In this document: in pieces, positions 15,915 through 24,060 of the stretch
How the letters are laid out: each line of letters opens with the position of its first letter
Position numbering within the stretch: the stretch's first letter is position 1
Assembly: GCF_007859315.1 (NCBI RefSeq)
Contig: NZ_VOHA01000037.1
Location: forward strand, 1 to 45,209
From: Reyranella sp. CPCC 100927
GTDB taxonomy: Bacteria; Pseudomonadota; Alphaproteobacteria; Reyranellales; Reyranellaceae
Direction: 5' to 3'
DNA: 45,209 bases
Notes under the pieces: model-generated
Databases searched by the model: none
The model's input: the letters and a program-made list of their open reading frames with translations, nothing else
What the model was told of the DNA's origin: nothing
Translations under genes and position numbers: made by a program

Positions 15915-17087
15915 TCAGCTCTTGGTCATGATCGCGCGCGGGAACGTGGCGAAGCATTCGGCACCCTTGTCGGTGATCGCGAATGTCTCGGAGATCACCA
16001 GGCCGTACTGCTCCAGCCAGATCGCCGGAATGCAGTGGAACGTCATGTTGGGTTCGAGCTCGGTGCGGTCGCCGGCGCGGATGCTGGCGGTGAGTTCACC
16101 CCAGGTCGGCGGATAGCCGATGCCGACCGGGTAGCCGATGCGGCTGTCCTTTTCGATGCCGTGGCGTGCGATCACGGCTTTCCACACCGCCGCCAGCTCT
16201 TCGCACACGACCCCCGGGCGAACCTTGTCGAGCACTGCGTTCAGGCCCTCGGCGATCACCTTGCCGATGAAGTCGATGCGCTCGCTCGGCTTGCCCAGGT
16301 AGATGCAGCGCGACAGCGGCGAGTGGTAGCGATGCCGCACGCCGCCCAGCTCGATGTAGAACAGATCGTTCTCGACCAGTGGCGCGTCGGTCCAGGACAG
16401 GTGCGGCGCCGAGCACATCTCGCCGACCATGGCGTTCGGCGGCTTGCACGGGAAGGTGCCGCCGAAGTCGGGCAGGCCCGCCGTCGTCACCTTGTAGACC
16501 TCGGCCATGACGTCGCACTGCCGGACTCCGGGCCGTGCCGCATCGAATGCCGCCTGCTGGGCGGCGGCGGCGATCTGGCCGGCCTGGCGCATGTAGTCGA
16601 GCTCGCGGGCCGACTTCACCATCCGGCAACGGTTGACCAGCAGGAAGGCGTCGACGAATTCGCAATTGGCCAGGTTCTTGCGCAGGATCGCGTCCCACTT
16701 GGCCGTGTAGTAATAGTCGTCGGTCTCGACGCCGACCCGGCCGCGGTCCCAGCCGCGCCGCTGCAGTTCCTCGGCGACGAACTGCATGGGATGCAGGTCG
16801 GCCGATCCGACATAGTGGTCCGGGTAGGGGATGACGTTCTTGTCGGCCAGGAACGCGGTGAACTTGGCGCCCACCGCATCCATTTTGCGGCCGATCCAGA
16901 TCGGCTCCTCCTGCTGCAGGCTGACCGCGACCATCTGCGGCGTGTAGAACGACCAGCCGTCGTAGCCGGTCAGCCAGAACTGATTCGCGGGCGAGGCGAT
17001 CAGCAGGATGTCGATGCCCCGCTGCGTCATTGCCGCCTTCACCCGGGCAACGCGTGCCAGATATTCCGACCTCTCGAACAGCAACAT
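15915..17087 (-). CDS. M24-family creatinase/ectoine-hydrolase-like protein
   Basis: The 390-aa product has a creatinase N-terminal domain (ASPANQFWLTGYDGWSFYTP) and a pita-bread C-terminal domain. Metal ligands of true Xaa-Pro peptidases are missing: the DxG position reads IELGG with Glu246, and the second Asp position reads YHSPLSR. Likely catalytic residues of the non-metal creatinase type are visible: His229, Glu246, His255 and Glu367. The motifs GYDGWSFY and YPPTWGE recall ectoine hydrolase DoeA/EutD. It should cleave a C-N bond of a small amidine or amide, not a peptide. The ATG at 17085-17087 is chosen over 17144 because the family similarity begins there. It is the first gene of the operon. 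Confidence 0.85.
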   Translation of the reverse strand: MLLFERSEYLARVARVKAAMTQRGIDILLIASPANQFWLTGYDGWSFYTPQMVAVSLQQEEPIWIGRKMDAVGAKFTAFLADKNVIPYPDHYVGSADLHPMQFVAEELQRRGWDRGRVGVETDDYYYTAKWDAILRKNLANCEFVDAFLLVNRCRMVKSARELDYMRQAGQIAAAAQQAAFDAARPGVRQCDVMAEVYKVTTAGLPDFGGTFPCKPPNAMVGEMCSAPHLSWTDAPLVENDLFYIELGGVRHRYHSPLSRCIYLGKPSERIDFIGKVIAEGLNAVLDKVRPGVVCEELAAVWKAVIARHGIEKDSRIGYPVGIGYPPTWGELTASIRAGDRTELEPNMTFHCIPAIWLEQYGLVISETFAITDKGAECFATFPRAIMTKS

Positions 17088-17165
17088 GTCGCGCCTTCTC
17101 GCTTCGCTTGGAACGGTGATCAAGCTTGCGGGGGCATGAAGCATTCTGTCTAATGACTTTTAATG

Positions 17166-17180
17166 CAGTTTTCATAACTG
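17166..17180. promoter_or_regulatory. Candidate LysR operator in the divergent promoter
   Basis: The sequence CAGTTTTCATAACTG is a 5-5-5 inverted repeat in the AT-rich 100-base gap between the M24 gene start and the LysR gene start. It ends 8 bases before the LysR ATG. A role as regulator binding site is inferred from symmetry and position. Confidence 0.4.
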
Positions 17181-17187
17181 ATTGGTA

Positions 17188-18126
17188 ATGAAACGCCTCA
17201 ATCTTCGCCTGCTCGAGGTTTTCCGGACGGTCGTCGAGACCCGCAGCGTCACGGTCGCGGCCGACCGGCTGGGTGTGACTCAGCCGGCCGTCAGTAAGGC
17301 GCTGGCGGAGTTCGAGCAGGACGCCGGGCTGTCCCTGTTCGGCCGGCAGGGACGGCGCCTCATCCCGACCGCGGATGCCGCCCGCCTCTATGACGAGACG
17401 TCGCGTCTGTTCGCCCACGTGTCTGTATTCCGCGACCGGGTGGACGACCTGCGCTCCGGCAAGGCGGGGCAACTCTCGATTGCCGCCATCCCCACGCTGG
17501 CCGCGTCGCTGGTCGTTCAGACGGCGATGGGATTGATGGAGAAGGTGCCGGGCCTGAACGTCAAGGTGGTCGCGAGCGCGCGGGCCGAGGTGATCGACGC
17601 CACCATTCATCACCGCATCGACCTGGGTCTGGTGCATGCGCCGGTGACGGACCGCGACCTGCATATCGAGACGATCGGCGAAAGCGAGATCGTCGCCGTG
17701 GTCCCGCGCGGCCACCCGCTTGCCGGGTACGAGTTCGTCACGCCGCGCGATCTCGACGACCAGCCCCTGATCAGCCTCGACCCGGCGACACCTGCCAGTC
17801 ATCTGGTCCGCGAATGCTTCGAAGCCGCCGGCATCGACATGAACGTCGTGATGGAAGCCAACAGTTCCACCGTGGCGTATGCGGCAGTGGCGAATTCGGG
17901 CCGCTGTGTGGCTCTGATCGACCCCTGGCCCAGCGGCGTCGCGCACGATCACCGCTGCGTGCTGGTTCGCTTCCGGCCGACCGTGCCCCAGCGCGTGGCG
18001 CTGTTGCGCTCGGCATTCCGGCCGCCATCGCGCCTGGCCGAGCTGATCGCGGAGGAGCTGCGCTTGCAGCTCATCAAGTCCGCCGGCATCGTGCCTTTCG
18101 TAAAAGGAATGGCGACCAGCACGTAG
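17188..18126 (+). CDS. LysR-family transcriptional regulator of the catabolic operon
   Basis: The 312-aa product has an N-terminal helix-turn-helix (SVTVAADRLGVTQPAVSKALAE) and a LysR substrate-binding domain with IAAIPTLAASLVVQTAMG and a C-terminal VALLRSAFRPPSRLAELI. It groups by eye with OccR/NocR-like regulators of amino acid and opine catabolism. The ATG at 17188 begins the conserved KRLNLRLLEVF segment; a TTG six bases upstream is in frame but less likely. The gene diverges from the six-gene transport and hydrolase operon and probably controls it. Confidence 0.85.
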   Translation: MKRLNLRLLEVFRTVVETRSVTVAADRLGVTQPAVSKALAEFEQDAGLSLFGRQGRRLIPTADAARLYDETSRLFAHVSVFRDRVDDLRSGKAGQLSIAAIPTLAASLVVQTAMGLMEKVPGLNVKVVASARAEVIDATIHHRIDLGLVHAPVTDRDLHIETIGESEIVAVVPRGHPLAGYEFVTPRDLDDQPLISLDPATPASHLVRECFEAAGIDMNVVMEANSSTVAYAAVANSGRCVALIDPWPSGVAHDHRCVLVRFRPTVPQRVALLRSAFRPPSRLAELIAEELRLQLIKSAGIVPFVKGMATST

Positions 18127-18146
18127 GCATCGTGTACCTGGCGGTG

Positions 18147-18728
18147 ATGTCATCCAGAGGCAGAAAATTCAGCCCCATGCGTCGTATCCGAAAGACATCG
18201 AAGCAGCAGACTTCAGCCGGCTCGCTGGCGCTGGATCGCATCGACATCCGCATTCTCGCCACCCTGCAGCGCGAGGGGCGGATCAGCAAGAGCGCGCTGG
18301 CCGCGCGGGTCAACCTGTCGCCCAGTGCCTGTCTCGATCGGATCAGCCGGCTCGAGCGCAGCAAGATCATCGCGTCCTATCACGCTCATATCGACCTCAA
18401 GGCGCTGTTCGAGTTCCAGACCTTCTTCATGACGCTGACGCTGCGGTCGCATCGCGCCGGCGATTTCGCGGCCTTCGAGGCCTATGTCCGCAAAGTGTCG
18501 GAGATCACGGAGTGCTACGCCCTGGGCGGCGGCATTGATTATGTCCTGAAGATCGTGTGTCAGAACGTCGACGGTTATCAGGCCCTCGTCGACCGCCTGC
18601 TCGACGCTCAGCTCGGCGTTGACCGCTACTTCACGTACATCGTCACCAAAGGAATCAAGACGGCGCCTCAGCCGCCGGTCGACGTGCTTGCGGCCAGCGT
18701 GGGCCGGGCGCAATCGTCCAAGGCGTGA
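18147..18728 (+). CDS. Lrp/AsnC-family transcriptional regulator, DoeX-like
   Basis: The 193-aa product has an AsnC-type helix-turn-helix (LDRIDIRILATLQREGRISK, then LAARVNLSPSACLDRISRLE) and an effector-binding RAM domain. It ends with the motif RYFTYIVTK found in regulators of ectoine degradation (DoeX). The ECYALGGGIDYVLK segment fits this subgroup. It lies 20 bases after the LysR gene and precedes a DoeC-like dehydrogenase and a DoeD-like aminotransferase, the DoeX-DoeC-DoeD arrangement. The start is uncertain: ATG 18147 or ATG 18177 (183 aa). DoeX-type regulators respond to intermediates such as N-acetyldiaminobutyrate. Confidence 0.8.
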   Translation: MSSRGRKFSPMRRIRKTSKQQTSAGSLALDRIDIRILATLQREGRISKSALAARVNLSPSACLDRISRLERSKIIASYHAHIDLKALFEFQTFFMTLTLRSHRAGDFAAFEAYVRKVSEITECYALGGGIDYVLKIVCQNVDGYQALVDRLLDAQLGVDRYFTYIVTKGIKTAPQPPVDVLAASVGRAQSSKA

Positions 18729-18734
18729 CGCGTG

Positions 18735-18757
18735 GCCACCGAATTTTCACCGGTGGC
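18735..18757. promoter_or_regulatory. Inverted repeat between lrp and the aldehyde dehydrogenase gene
   Basis: The arms GCCACCG (18735-18741) and CGGTGGC (18751-18757) flank an AT-rich 9-base centre, AATTTTCAC. It starts 6 bases after the lrp stop codon. The AT-rich centre suits an Lrp-type operator; a weak terminator hairpin is the alternative. Confidence 0.35.
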
Positions 18758-18864
18758 ATAGACCCTAATCCGCAGCCTTGTCGGTCGGGACGACAGCTTT
18801 CCGGCGCTCTTGCGGCGCGGGTCTTTTTAAGCTCGGGCATCTTTGTCCCGTCACCGGAGAGCCT

Positions 18865-20361
18865 GTGAGCCACGCCCGATTGCACGTCGTCGATTCTCAT
18901 CCGGCGCTGGACCGGCTCAGCGACGCCGATCTGCTGCGGACCCAGGCTTATGTCGATGGCCACTGGATGGGCGACGCGCGCGGCAGCGGAATCGAGATTG
19001 CGGATCCCGCCACCGGCTTGTCGATTGCCCGTGTAGTGAACGCCAGCCCGGCCGACGTCGATGCCGCTGTCGCCGCCGCCGAGCGCGCGCTGGGCGCCTG
19101 GCGCTCCCTGCTGCCGCAGGAGCGGGCCGCGCATCTGCGCGCCTGGCACGCCCTGATGGTCGCCGCCAGCGAGGACCTCGCGCTGATCGTCACTCTGGAG
19201 CAGGGCAAACCGCTGCCGGAGGCACGCGGCGAGATCGCGTACGCGGCATCGTTCGTGGAATGGTTCGCCGAGGAAGCACGGCGTGTCAGCGTCGAATCCG
19301 TCGCCAGCCACCTGCCGGCAGCGCAGATGATGGTTCAGCGCCAGCCCCTTGGGGTGGTCGGGCTCGTGACGCCGTGGAACTTCCCGGTGGCGATGATGAC
19401 GCGCAAGGCCGCCGCGGCACTGGCAGCCGGCTGTACCGTGGTGGCGCATCCCTCGGCGTATACGCCGCTGTCCGCCCTGGCCCTCGCCGAACTGGCGGCC
19501 CGCGCCGGCATGCCGGACGGCATCTTCAACGTGCTGCCCGGCAGGTCGGAGATCATCGTCAACCGCTTGTGCGATGATCCGCGCGTGCGGGGGCTCAGCT
19601 TCACCGGATCGACCGAGATCGGCCGGCTGGTGGCGGCGCGCTGTGCGCCGACCATGAAGCAGCTGATCATGGAACTGGGCGGCCATGCGCCACTGATTAT
19701 CTTTGGCGACAGCGATATCGATCGCGCCGTGGATATCGCCATTGCCGCCAAGTTCGCGACCTCGGGTCAGGACTGCCTGGCGGCCAACCGCATCTATGTC
19801 GAACGGCCCCTCTATGGTTCGTTCTGTGACGCCTTCGCGCGACGCGTGGCGGCGCTGAAGGTCGGCACCGGCCTGGAGTCCGACGTCGAGATCGGCCCGC
19901 TGATGCACGCGCGCGCCGTCGCCAAGGTCGACGCGCATGTCCGTGATGCCCTGGCGCGCGGCGCGCGCTGCCTGGCAGGCGGGCGCCGGTCGGCGGTCGG
20001 GCCGCTGTTCTATATGCCGACCGCGCTCGCCGACGTGCCCGATGCGGCGCTGATCATGCGCGAGGAGACCTTCGGTCCGGTCGCCGCGCTGGCGCCGTTC
20101 GACGACGAGGACGAGGTGGTCGCCCGCGCCAACGCGACCGACTACGGCCTTGCTGCCTACGTCGTCAGCCGTGACGGGCCGCGCCTGCTGCGCGTCAGCC
20201 GCCGGCTCGATTACGGCATGATCGCCGTCAACCGCGTGCGGATCACCGGCGCGCCGGTGCCGTTCGGCGGCATCAAGCAGTCCGGGCTGGGGCGCGAAGG
20301 CTCGCGCCACGGCCTGGAGGCGTTCACCACCCTGAAATACGTGTGCATCGATACCGAATGA
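18865..20361 (+). CDS. NAD(P)-dependent aldehyde dehydrogenase, succinate/aspartate-semialdehyde type (DoeC-like)
   Basis: The 498-aa product matches family length. It has TPWNFP at residues 169-174, FTGST at 246-250, the general-base Glu270 in MELGGHAP, and the nucleophile Cys304 in SGQDCLAANRIYVE. It would oxidise a semialdehyde to the acid; in ectoine breakdown DoeC oxidises aspartate semialdehyde. One oddity is VVAHPSAYTP, where His195 takes the place of the lysine usually present (KPS) that contacts the cofactor. The start is the GTG at 18865 with a GGAGAG ribosome binding site; the frame is open to 18778. The aminotransferase follows 26 bases downstream. Confidence 0.87.
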   Translation: MSHARLHVVDSHPALDRLSDADLLRTQAYVDGHWMGDARGSGIEIADPATGLSIARVVNASPADVDAAVAAAERALGAWRSLLPQERAAHLRAWHALMVAASEDLALIVTLEQGKPLPEARGEIAYAASFVEWFAEEARRVSVESVASHLPAAQMMVQRQPLGVVGLVTPWNFPVAMMTRKAAAALAAGCTVVAHPSAYTPLSALALAELAARAGMPDGIFNVLPGRSEIIVNRLCDDPRVRGLSFTGSTEIGRLVAARCAPTMKQLIMELGGHAPLIIFGDSDIDRAVDIAIAAKFATSGQDCLAANRIYVERPLYGSFCDAFARRVAALKVGTGLESDVEIGPLMHARAVAKVDAHVRDALARGARCLAGGRRSAVGPLFYMPTALADVPDAALIMREETFGPVAALAPFDDEDEVVARANATDYGLAAYVVSRDGPRLLRVSRRLDYGMIAVNRVRITGAPVPFGGIKQSGLGREGSRHGLEAFTTLKYVCIDTE

Positions 20362-20387
20362 ACCGGGTACCCCGAGGAGTTGAAGCC

Positions 20388-21794
20388 ATGGCTGTACGCG
20401 ACAACGAGCTCAATGCGTGGGATCGCGATCACTTCTTCCATCCGTCGACCCACATGGCGGCACACGCGCGCGGTGAAGCCGCCAACCGGATCGTCACCGG
20501 CGGCGAGGGTGTCTACATCGTCGATCGCGACGGGCGGCGCAGTCTCGATGCCTTCGCGGGCCTCTACTGCGTGAATGTCGGCTATGGACGCCGCGAGATC
20601 GCCGACGCGCTGGCCGAGCAGGCGCGCGAACTGGCCTACTATCACGCCTACGCCGGGCATGGCAGCGAGCCGTCGATCCGGCTGGCCAAGATGGTCATCG
20701 ACCGCGCGCCGGCGGGAATGTCGCGGGTGTTCTTCGGCCTGTCGGGCTCCGATGCCAACGAGACCATCATCAAGCTGGTCTGGTATCACAACAACGTTCT
20801 GGGCCGTCGCGAGAAGAAGAAGATCATCTCGCGCTGGCGCGGCTATCACGGTTCCGGTCTGATGACGGGCAGCCTCACCGGGCTCGAGCTGTTCCACAAG
20901 GCCTTCGACCTGCCGCTGTCTGCGGTGGTGCATACGGAAGCACCCTATTTCTTCCGCCGCGCCGACCGCTCCCTGGATGAAGACGGTTTCTCGCAGTACT
21001 GCGCCGATCAGCTGGAAGCGACGATCCAGCGCGAAGGGCCGGACACGGTGGCGGCGTTCATCGGCGAGCCGATGCTGGGTACCGGCGGCATCGTGCCGCC
21101 GCCGGCGGGCTACTGGGACAAGATCCAGGCCGTGCTCCGGAAGTACGACGTGCTGCTGATCGCCGACGAGGTGATCACCGGCTTCGGACGGCTGGGCAGC
21201 ATGTTCGGTTCCGGGCACTACGCCATCCAGCCCGACCTGATCACCATCGCCAAGGGATTGACGTCGGCCTATGCGCCGCTCTCGGGTGTCATCGTCTCGG
21301 ACAAGATGTGGCGCGTGCTGGAGCGTGGCGCCGATGCGCTGGGCGCCATCGGGCACGGCTGGACGTATTCCTCACACCCGCTGTGCGCGGCGGCCGGCGT
21401 GGCGAACCTCAAGCTGATCGATGAACTCGGACTGGTCGACAACGCGCGCGACGTGGGTGCCTACTTCCGCAACAGCCTGGCCGAGGCGCTCGCCGATCAC
21501 GCTCTGGTCGGAGACGTCCGTGGCGATGGCCTGTTGGCGGCCGTCGAGTTCGTCGCCGACAAGGGCGATCGGGTCTTCTTCGATCCGGCGCTGAAGGTCG
21601 GGCCGCGCTTGGCGGCGGCGATGCTGGCGCAGGGCGTCATCGCGCGCGCTATGCCGCACGGGGACATTCTCGGCTTCGCGCCGCCGCTGTGCCTCACGCG
21701 GATCGAGGCCGACGTCATCGTTGATGCCGCCCGCAAAGCGGTTGCCGAGATCGCTGCCGACATTCGGCCAGCACGCGCCAAGAAGAGGGCGTAG
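20388..21794 (+). CDS. Class III PLP-dependent aminotransferase (DoeD-like / omega-amino acid)
   Basis: The 468-aa product has the class III fold with SGSDANETIIKL at residues 119-130, cofactor Asp260 in LLIADEVITGFGRLG, and the PLP lysine Lys289 in ITIAKGLTSAYAPL. It transfers an amino group from an omega-amino acid, diamine or diaminobutyrate to a keto acid, giving the semialdehyde that the upstream dehydrogenase would use. The ATG at 20388 has a good GAGGAG site; an in-frame start at 20343 overlaps the preceding gene. DoeD (diaminobutyrate transaminase) is the best contextual match; putrescine or beta-alanine aminotransferase is possible. Confidence 0.87.
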   Translation: MAVRDNELNAWDRDHFFHPSTHMAAHARGEAANRIVTGGEGVYIVDRDGRRSLDAFAGLYCVNVGYGRREIADALAEQARELAYYHAYAGHGSEPSIRLAKMVIDRAPAGMSRVFFGLSGSDANETIIKLVWYHNNVLGRREKKKIISRWRGYHGSGLMTGSLTGLELFHKAFDLPLSAVVHTEAPYFFRRADRSLDEDGFSQYCADQLEATIQREGPDTVAAFIGEPMLGTGGIVPPPAGYWDKIQAVLRKYDVLLIADEVITGFGRLGSMFGSGHYAIQPDLITIAKGLTSAYAPLSGVIVSDKMWRVLERGADALGAIGHGWTYSSHPLCAAAGVANLKLIDELGLVDNARDVGAYFRNSLAEALADHALVGDVRGDGLLAAVEFVADKGDRVFFDPALKVGPRLAAAMLAQGVIARAMPHGDILGFAPPLCLTRIEADVIVDAARKAVAEIAADIRPARAKKRA

Positions 21795-22042
21795 GTCCCG
21801 ATCACACCCCGGAGATCAATGTTGCCATTTTGTTCTTGATCTCGTGCGGAGAATTTGATATGAAGCGGACGAGAGGACGTGTGTCCTTCGCTCGTTCGCG
21901 CGGAACCGATTTACTGGCCGTTATTGGCCACGATCTGCCGGCACTTGGCCATGCCGGCCGGCCAGCAAAAAGGCCTGAGATTTCAAGCAGGAAGCGACTT
22001 TCTGGCCGTATCTGCCCTTTCTGCCGCCCCGATGGATCGGGC
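21795..22042. other. Intergenic gap between convergent genes
   Basis: This 248-base stretch separates the converging aminotransferase and phoX genes. No plausible gene or clear terminator with a T-tract is seen. It contains GGCC-rich segments (around 21915-21965) with local self-complementarity only. Confidence 0.5.
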
Positions 22043-24004
22043 CTATGTCCCGATCACGCCGCCGTCCTCCTTGGTGATGACGACCACGCTGGGCCTGGGC
22101 GGCATGTCGTCCTTGAAGTCCGGCCAGCGGGTCGCCGGCGTGTCGAAGCTGGAGCCGGATGTGCCGTCGGTGCCGGGATGCTGGACGGCCACGAACAGGG
22201 TCTTGTTGTCGGGCGTGAACTCCGGTCCGCACATCTCGCCACCCATCGGGCAGGCGAAGAAGCGCCGGGTGAGATAGGCGGCCGGGCCATCGACGTCGCA
22301 GGCGAAGAGGCCGTCGGGGATGCCGTATTTCGCCCAGTTGCTGCCGGTGTCGGTGGCGATCCACAGACGGCCCTTGGCGTCGAAGGCGACGTTGTCGGGC
22401 GAACTGAACCAGCCGTCGCTCGACACGCCGGGATGGTACTTCGCACCCTGTTCCGGCTTGGATGGATCGCCGGCCAGGATGGGGATGGTCCAGGTGAAGA
22501 CATCGGCGGCATGGTCGGCGTCCTTGCCGCGGCCGCCCGGCGGAATCATCGCCAGGATATGGCCGTGGACATTGGCGGCGCGCGGGTTGGCCGGGTTGGT
22601 GTCGCCGTCCTTGCGTTCGCTGTTGTTGGTGAGCGCCGCATAGACCACGCCCGTCACCGGGTCGGGCTCGACATCCTCGGGCCGGTCCATCTTGGTGGCG
22701 CCCATCAGGTCGGCGGCGCGCCGCGCCTCGATCAGCACGTCGGCTTGCGACGCAAAGCCGTTGGCTGCGGTCAGCGGTCCCTCGCCATGCACCAGCCGCC
22801 GCCAGTGCAGGTTGCCGTCGGCCTCGATGCGCGCCACGCTGAGCACGCCGTCGTCGAGCAGGTTCATGTTGGCGGCGCGATTGGCGGGATCGAAGCGGCC
22901 GGATGTGACGAAGCGATAGATATACTCGTTGCGCTCGTCATCGCCGGCGTAGAGCACGACCCTGCCATCCTTGTTGACGATGGCAGTGGCGCCCTCGTGC
23001 TTGAAGCGGCCCAGCGCCGTGCGCTTCACGGGTGTCGATGTCGGGTCATAGGGGTCGAGCTCGACGATCCAGCCGAAGCGGTTGGCCTCGTTGGGCTCCT
23101 TGGCCAGGTTGAAGCGGTCGATATGCCGGCCCCACCAGCGATAGCCGCCGCGCGACGTGCCGACGCCGTAGCGCTTGCGGGCGTCGGCTTCGCGGTCGGC
23201 CGGCGCCTCGCCGGAGAAGTAGTTGTGGAAGTTCTCCTCGCCATGCAGGGTCGTGCCCCACGGCGTCTTGCCGCCGGCGCAGTTGTTGAGCGTGCCCAGC
23301 ACGCGCGTACCGGTCGGGTCGGCGTTGGTCTTCAGCCTGTCGTGGCCGGCCGCCGGACCGGCCACGCGAAACGGCGTCGTCATCGGCACGCGTCGGTTCT
23401 GGGTGCTGTCGGCCACGACGCGCCACGTGCCGCCGGTACGGCGCACTTCCACCACCGACAGGCCGTGCGCCGCCAGTTCGACCTCGGTGCGCTCGCGCGT
23501 CATCTGGTCCAGCACGGTCTCGCGCGTGATGCCCGACCACATGAAGGCGGTGCTGGTGTACTCGTGGTTGGCCACCAGCAGGCCATGCTCGCTGTTGGTC
23601 GAGCCCAGGGGCAGCGGCATATAGGCCAGGAAGTCGTTGTTATAGCCGAACTGCTTGTCCTGGGCCGCCGCCGACAGGTTCTTGACGTCGAACGCCGGCG
23701 CCCCGGCGACAACAGGATCGCCCCAGCGGATCAGGATATCGGCCCGATAACCGGCGGCGACGACATGGTGGGGCGACGGCTTGCCGGTCACCTCGCGGAA
23801 CGCCAGGCTCGATGCCGCCTGCGCCGACGCCGGGCGCGCGGCCACGGACGACAGGGCCGTCGACGCCAGCAGGCCGAGCGCCGCGCGCCGCGACAAACGG
23901 GCGGTCACGATATCGCCGAGGGTCGGATTCGCACTGTCGTTGCGGCCGATATCATCGATCGGATCGTCGTGGCACAGCGGCCGGTCCATCAGGCGGTCTC
24001 CCAT
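22043..24004 (-). CDS. phoX: PhoX-family (DUF839) alkaline phosphatase, first paralogue
   Basis: The 653-aa product belongs to the PhoX family of Tat-exported, Ca/Fe-dependent phosphomonoesterases that release phosphate from organic esters in the periplasm. The signal is LSRRAALGLL at residues 37-46, with likely cleavage near ASA at 59-61, preceded by the long acidic n-region DDPIDDIGRN. Family motifs include NHEYT (146-150), Cys242 with GGKTPWGT (244-251), and EEN (256-258), the metal-site region of PhoX. The ATG at 24002-24004 aligns with the second paralogue; the next ATG (23989) is an alternative. It faces the nitroreductase gene divergently across 56 bases. No PHO box was found in front of it. 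Confidence 0.88.
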   Translation of the reverse strand: MGDRLMDRPLCHDDPIDDIGRNDSANPTLGDIVTARLSRRAALGLLASTALSSVAARPASAQAASSLAFREVTGKPSPHHVVAAGYRADILIRWGDPVVAGAPAFDVKNLSAAAQDKQFGYNNDFLAYMPLPLGSTNSEHGLLVANHEYTSTAFMWSGITRETVLDQMTRERTEVELAAHGLSVVEVRRTGGTWRVVADSTQNRRVPMTTPFRVAGPAAGHDRLKTNADPTGTRVLGTLNNCAGGKTPWGTTLHGEENFHNYFSGEAPADREADARKRYGVGTSRGGYRWWGRHIDRFNLAKEPNEANRFGWIVELDPYDPTSTPVKRTALGRFKHEGATAIVNKDGRVVLYAGDDERNEYIYRFVTSGRFDPANRAANMNLLDDGVLSVARIEADGNLHWRRLVHGEGPLTAANGFASQADVLIEARRAADLMGATKMDRPEDVEPDPVTGVVYAALTNNSERKDGDTNPANPRAANVHGHILAMIPPGGRGKDADHAADVFTWTIPILAGDPSKPEQGAKYHPGVSSDGWFSSPDNVAFDAKGRLWIATDTGSNWAKYGIPDGLFACDVDGPAAYLTRRFFACPMGGEMCGPEFTPDNKTLFVAVQHPGTDGTSGSSFDTPATRWPDFKDDMPPRPSVVVITKEDGGVIGT

Positions 24005-24060
24005 GCTATCCCTGCGGGGACAGACTAGGCGTTCGGGCCGGCGGGGCCAATGGAGGGAAC

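Noticed and set aside
21830-24028. Long plus-strand open frame (732 codons) opposite the first phoX
   Set aside because: The PhoX product on the other strand has a Tat signal and metal motifs. The plus frame has no recognisable domain and covers the gene's whole length as an antisense shadow.
24005-24060. Possible PHO box before the first phoX
   Set aside because: The minus strand contains CTGTCCCCGCAGGGAT, but the second half does not match CTGTCAT, so it is not called.
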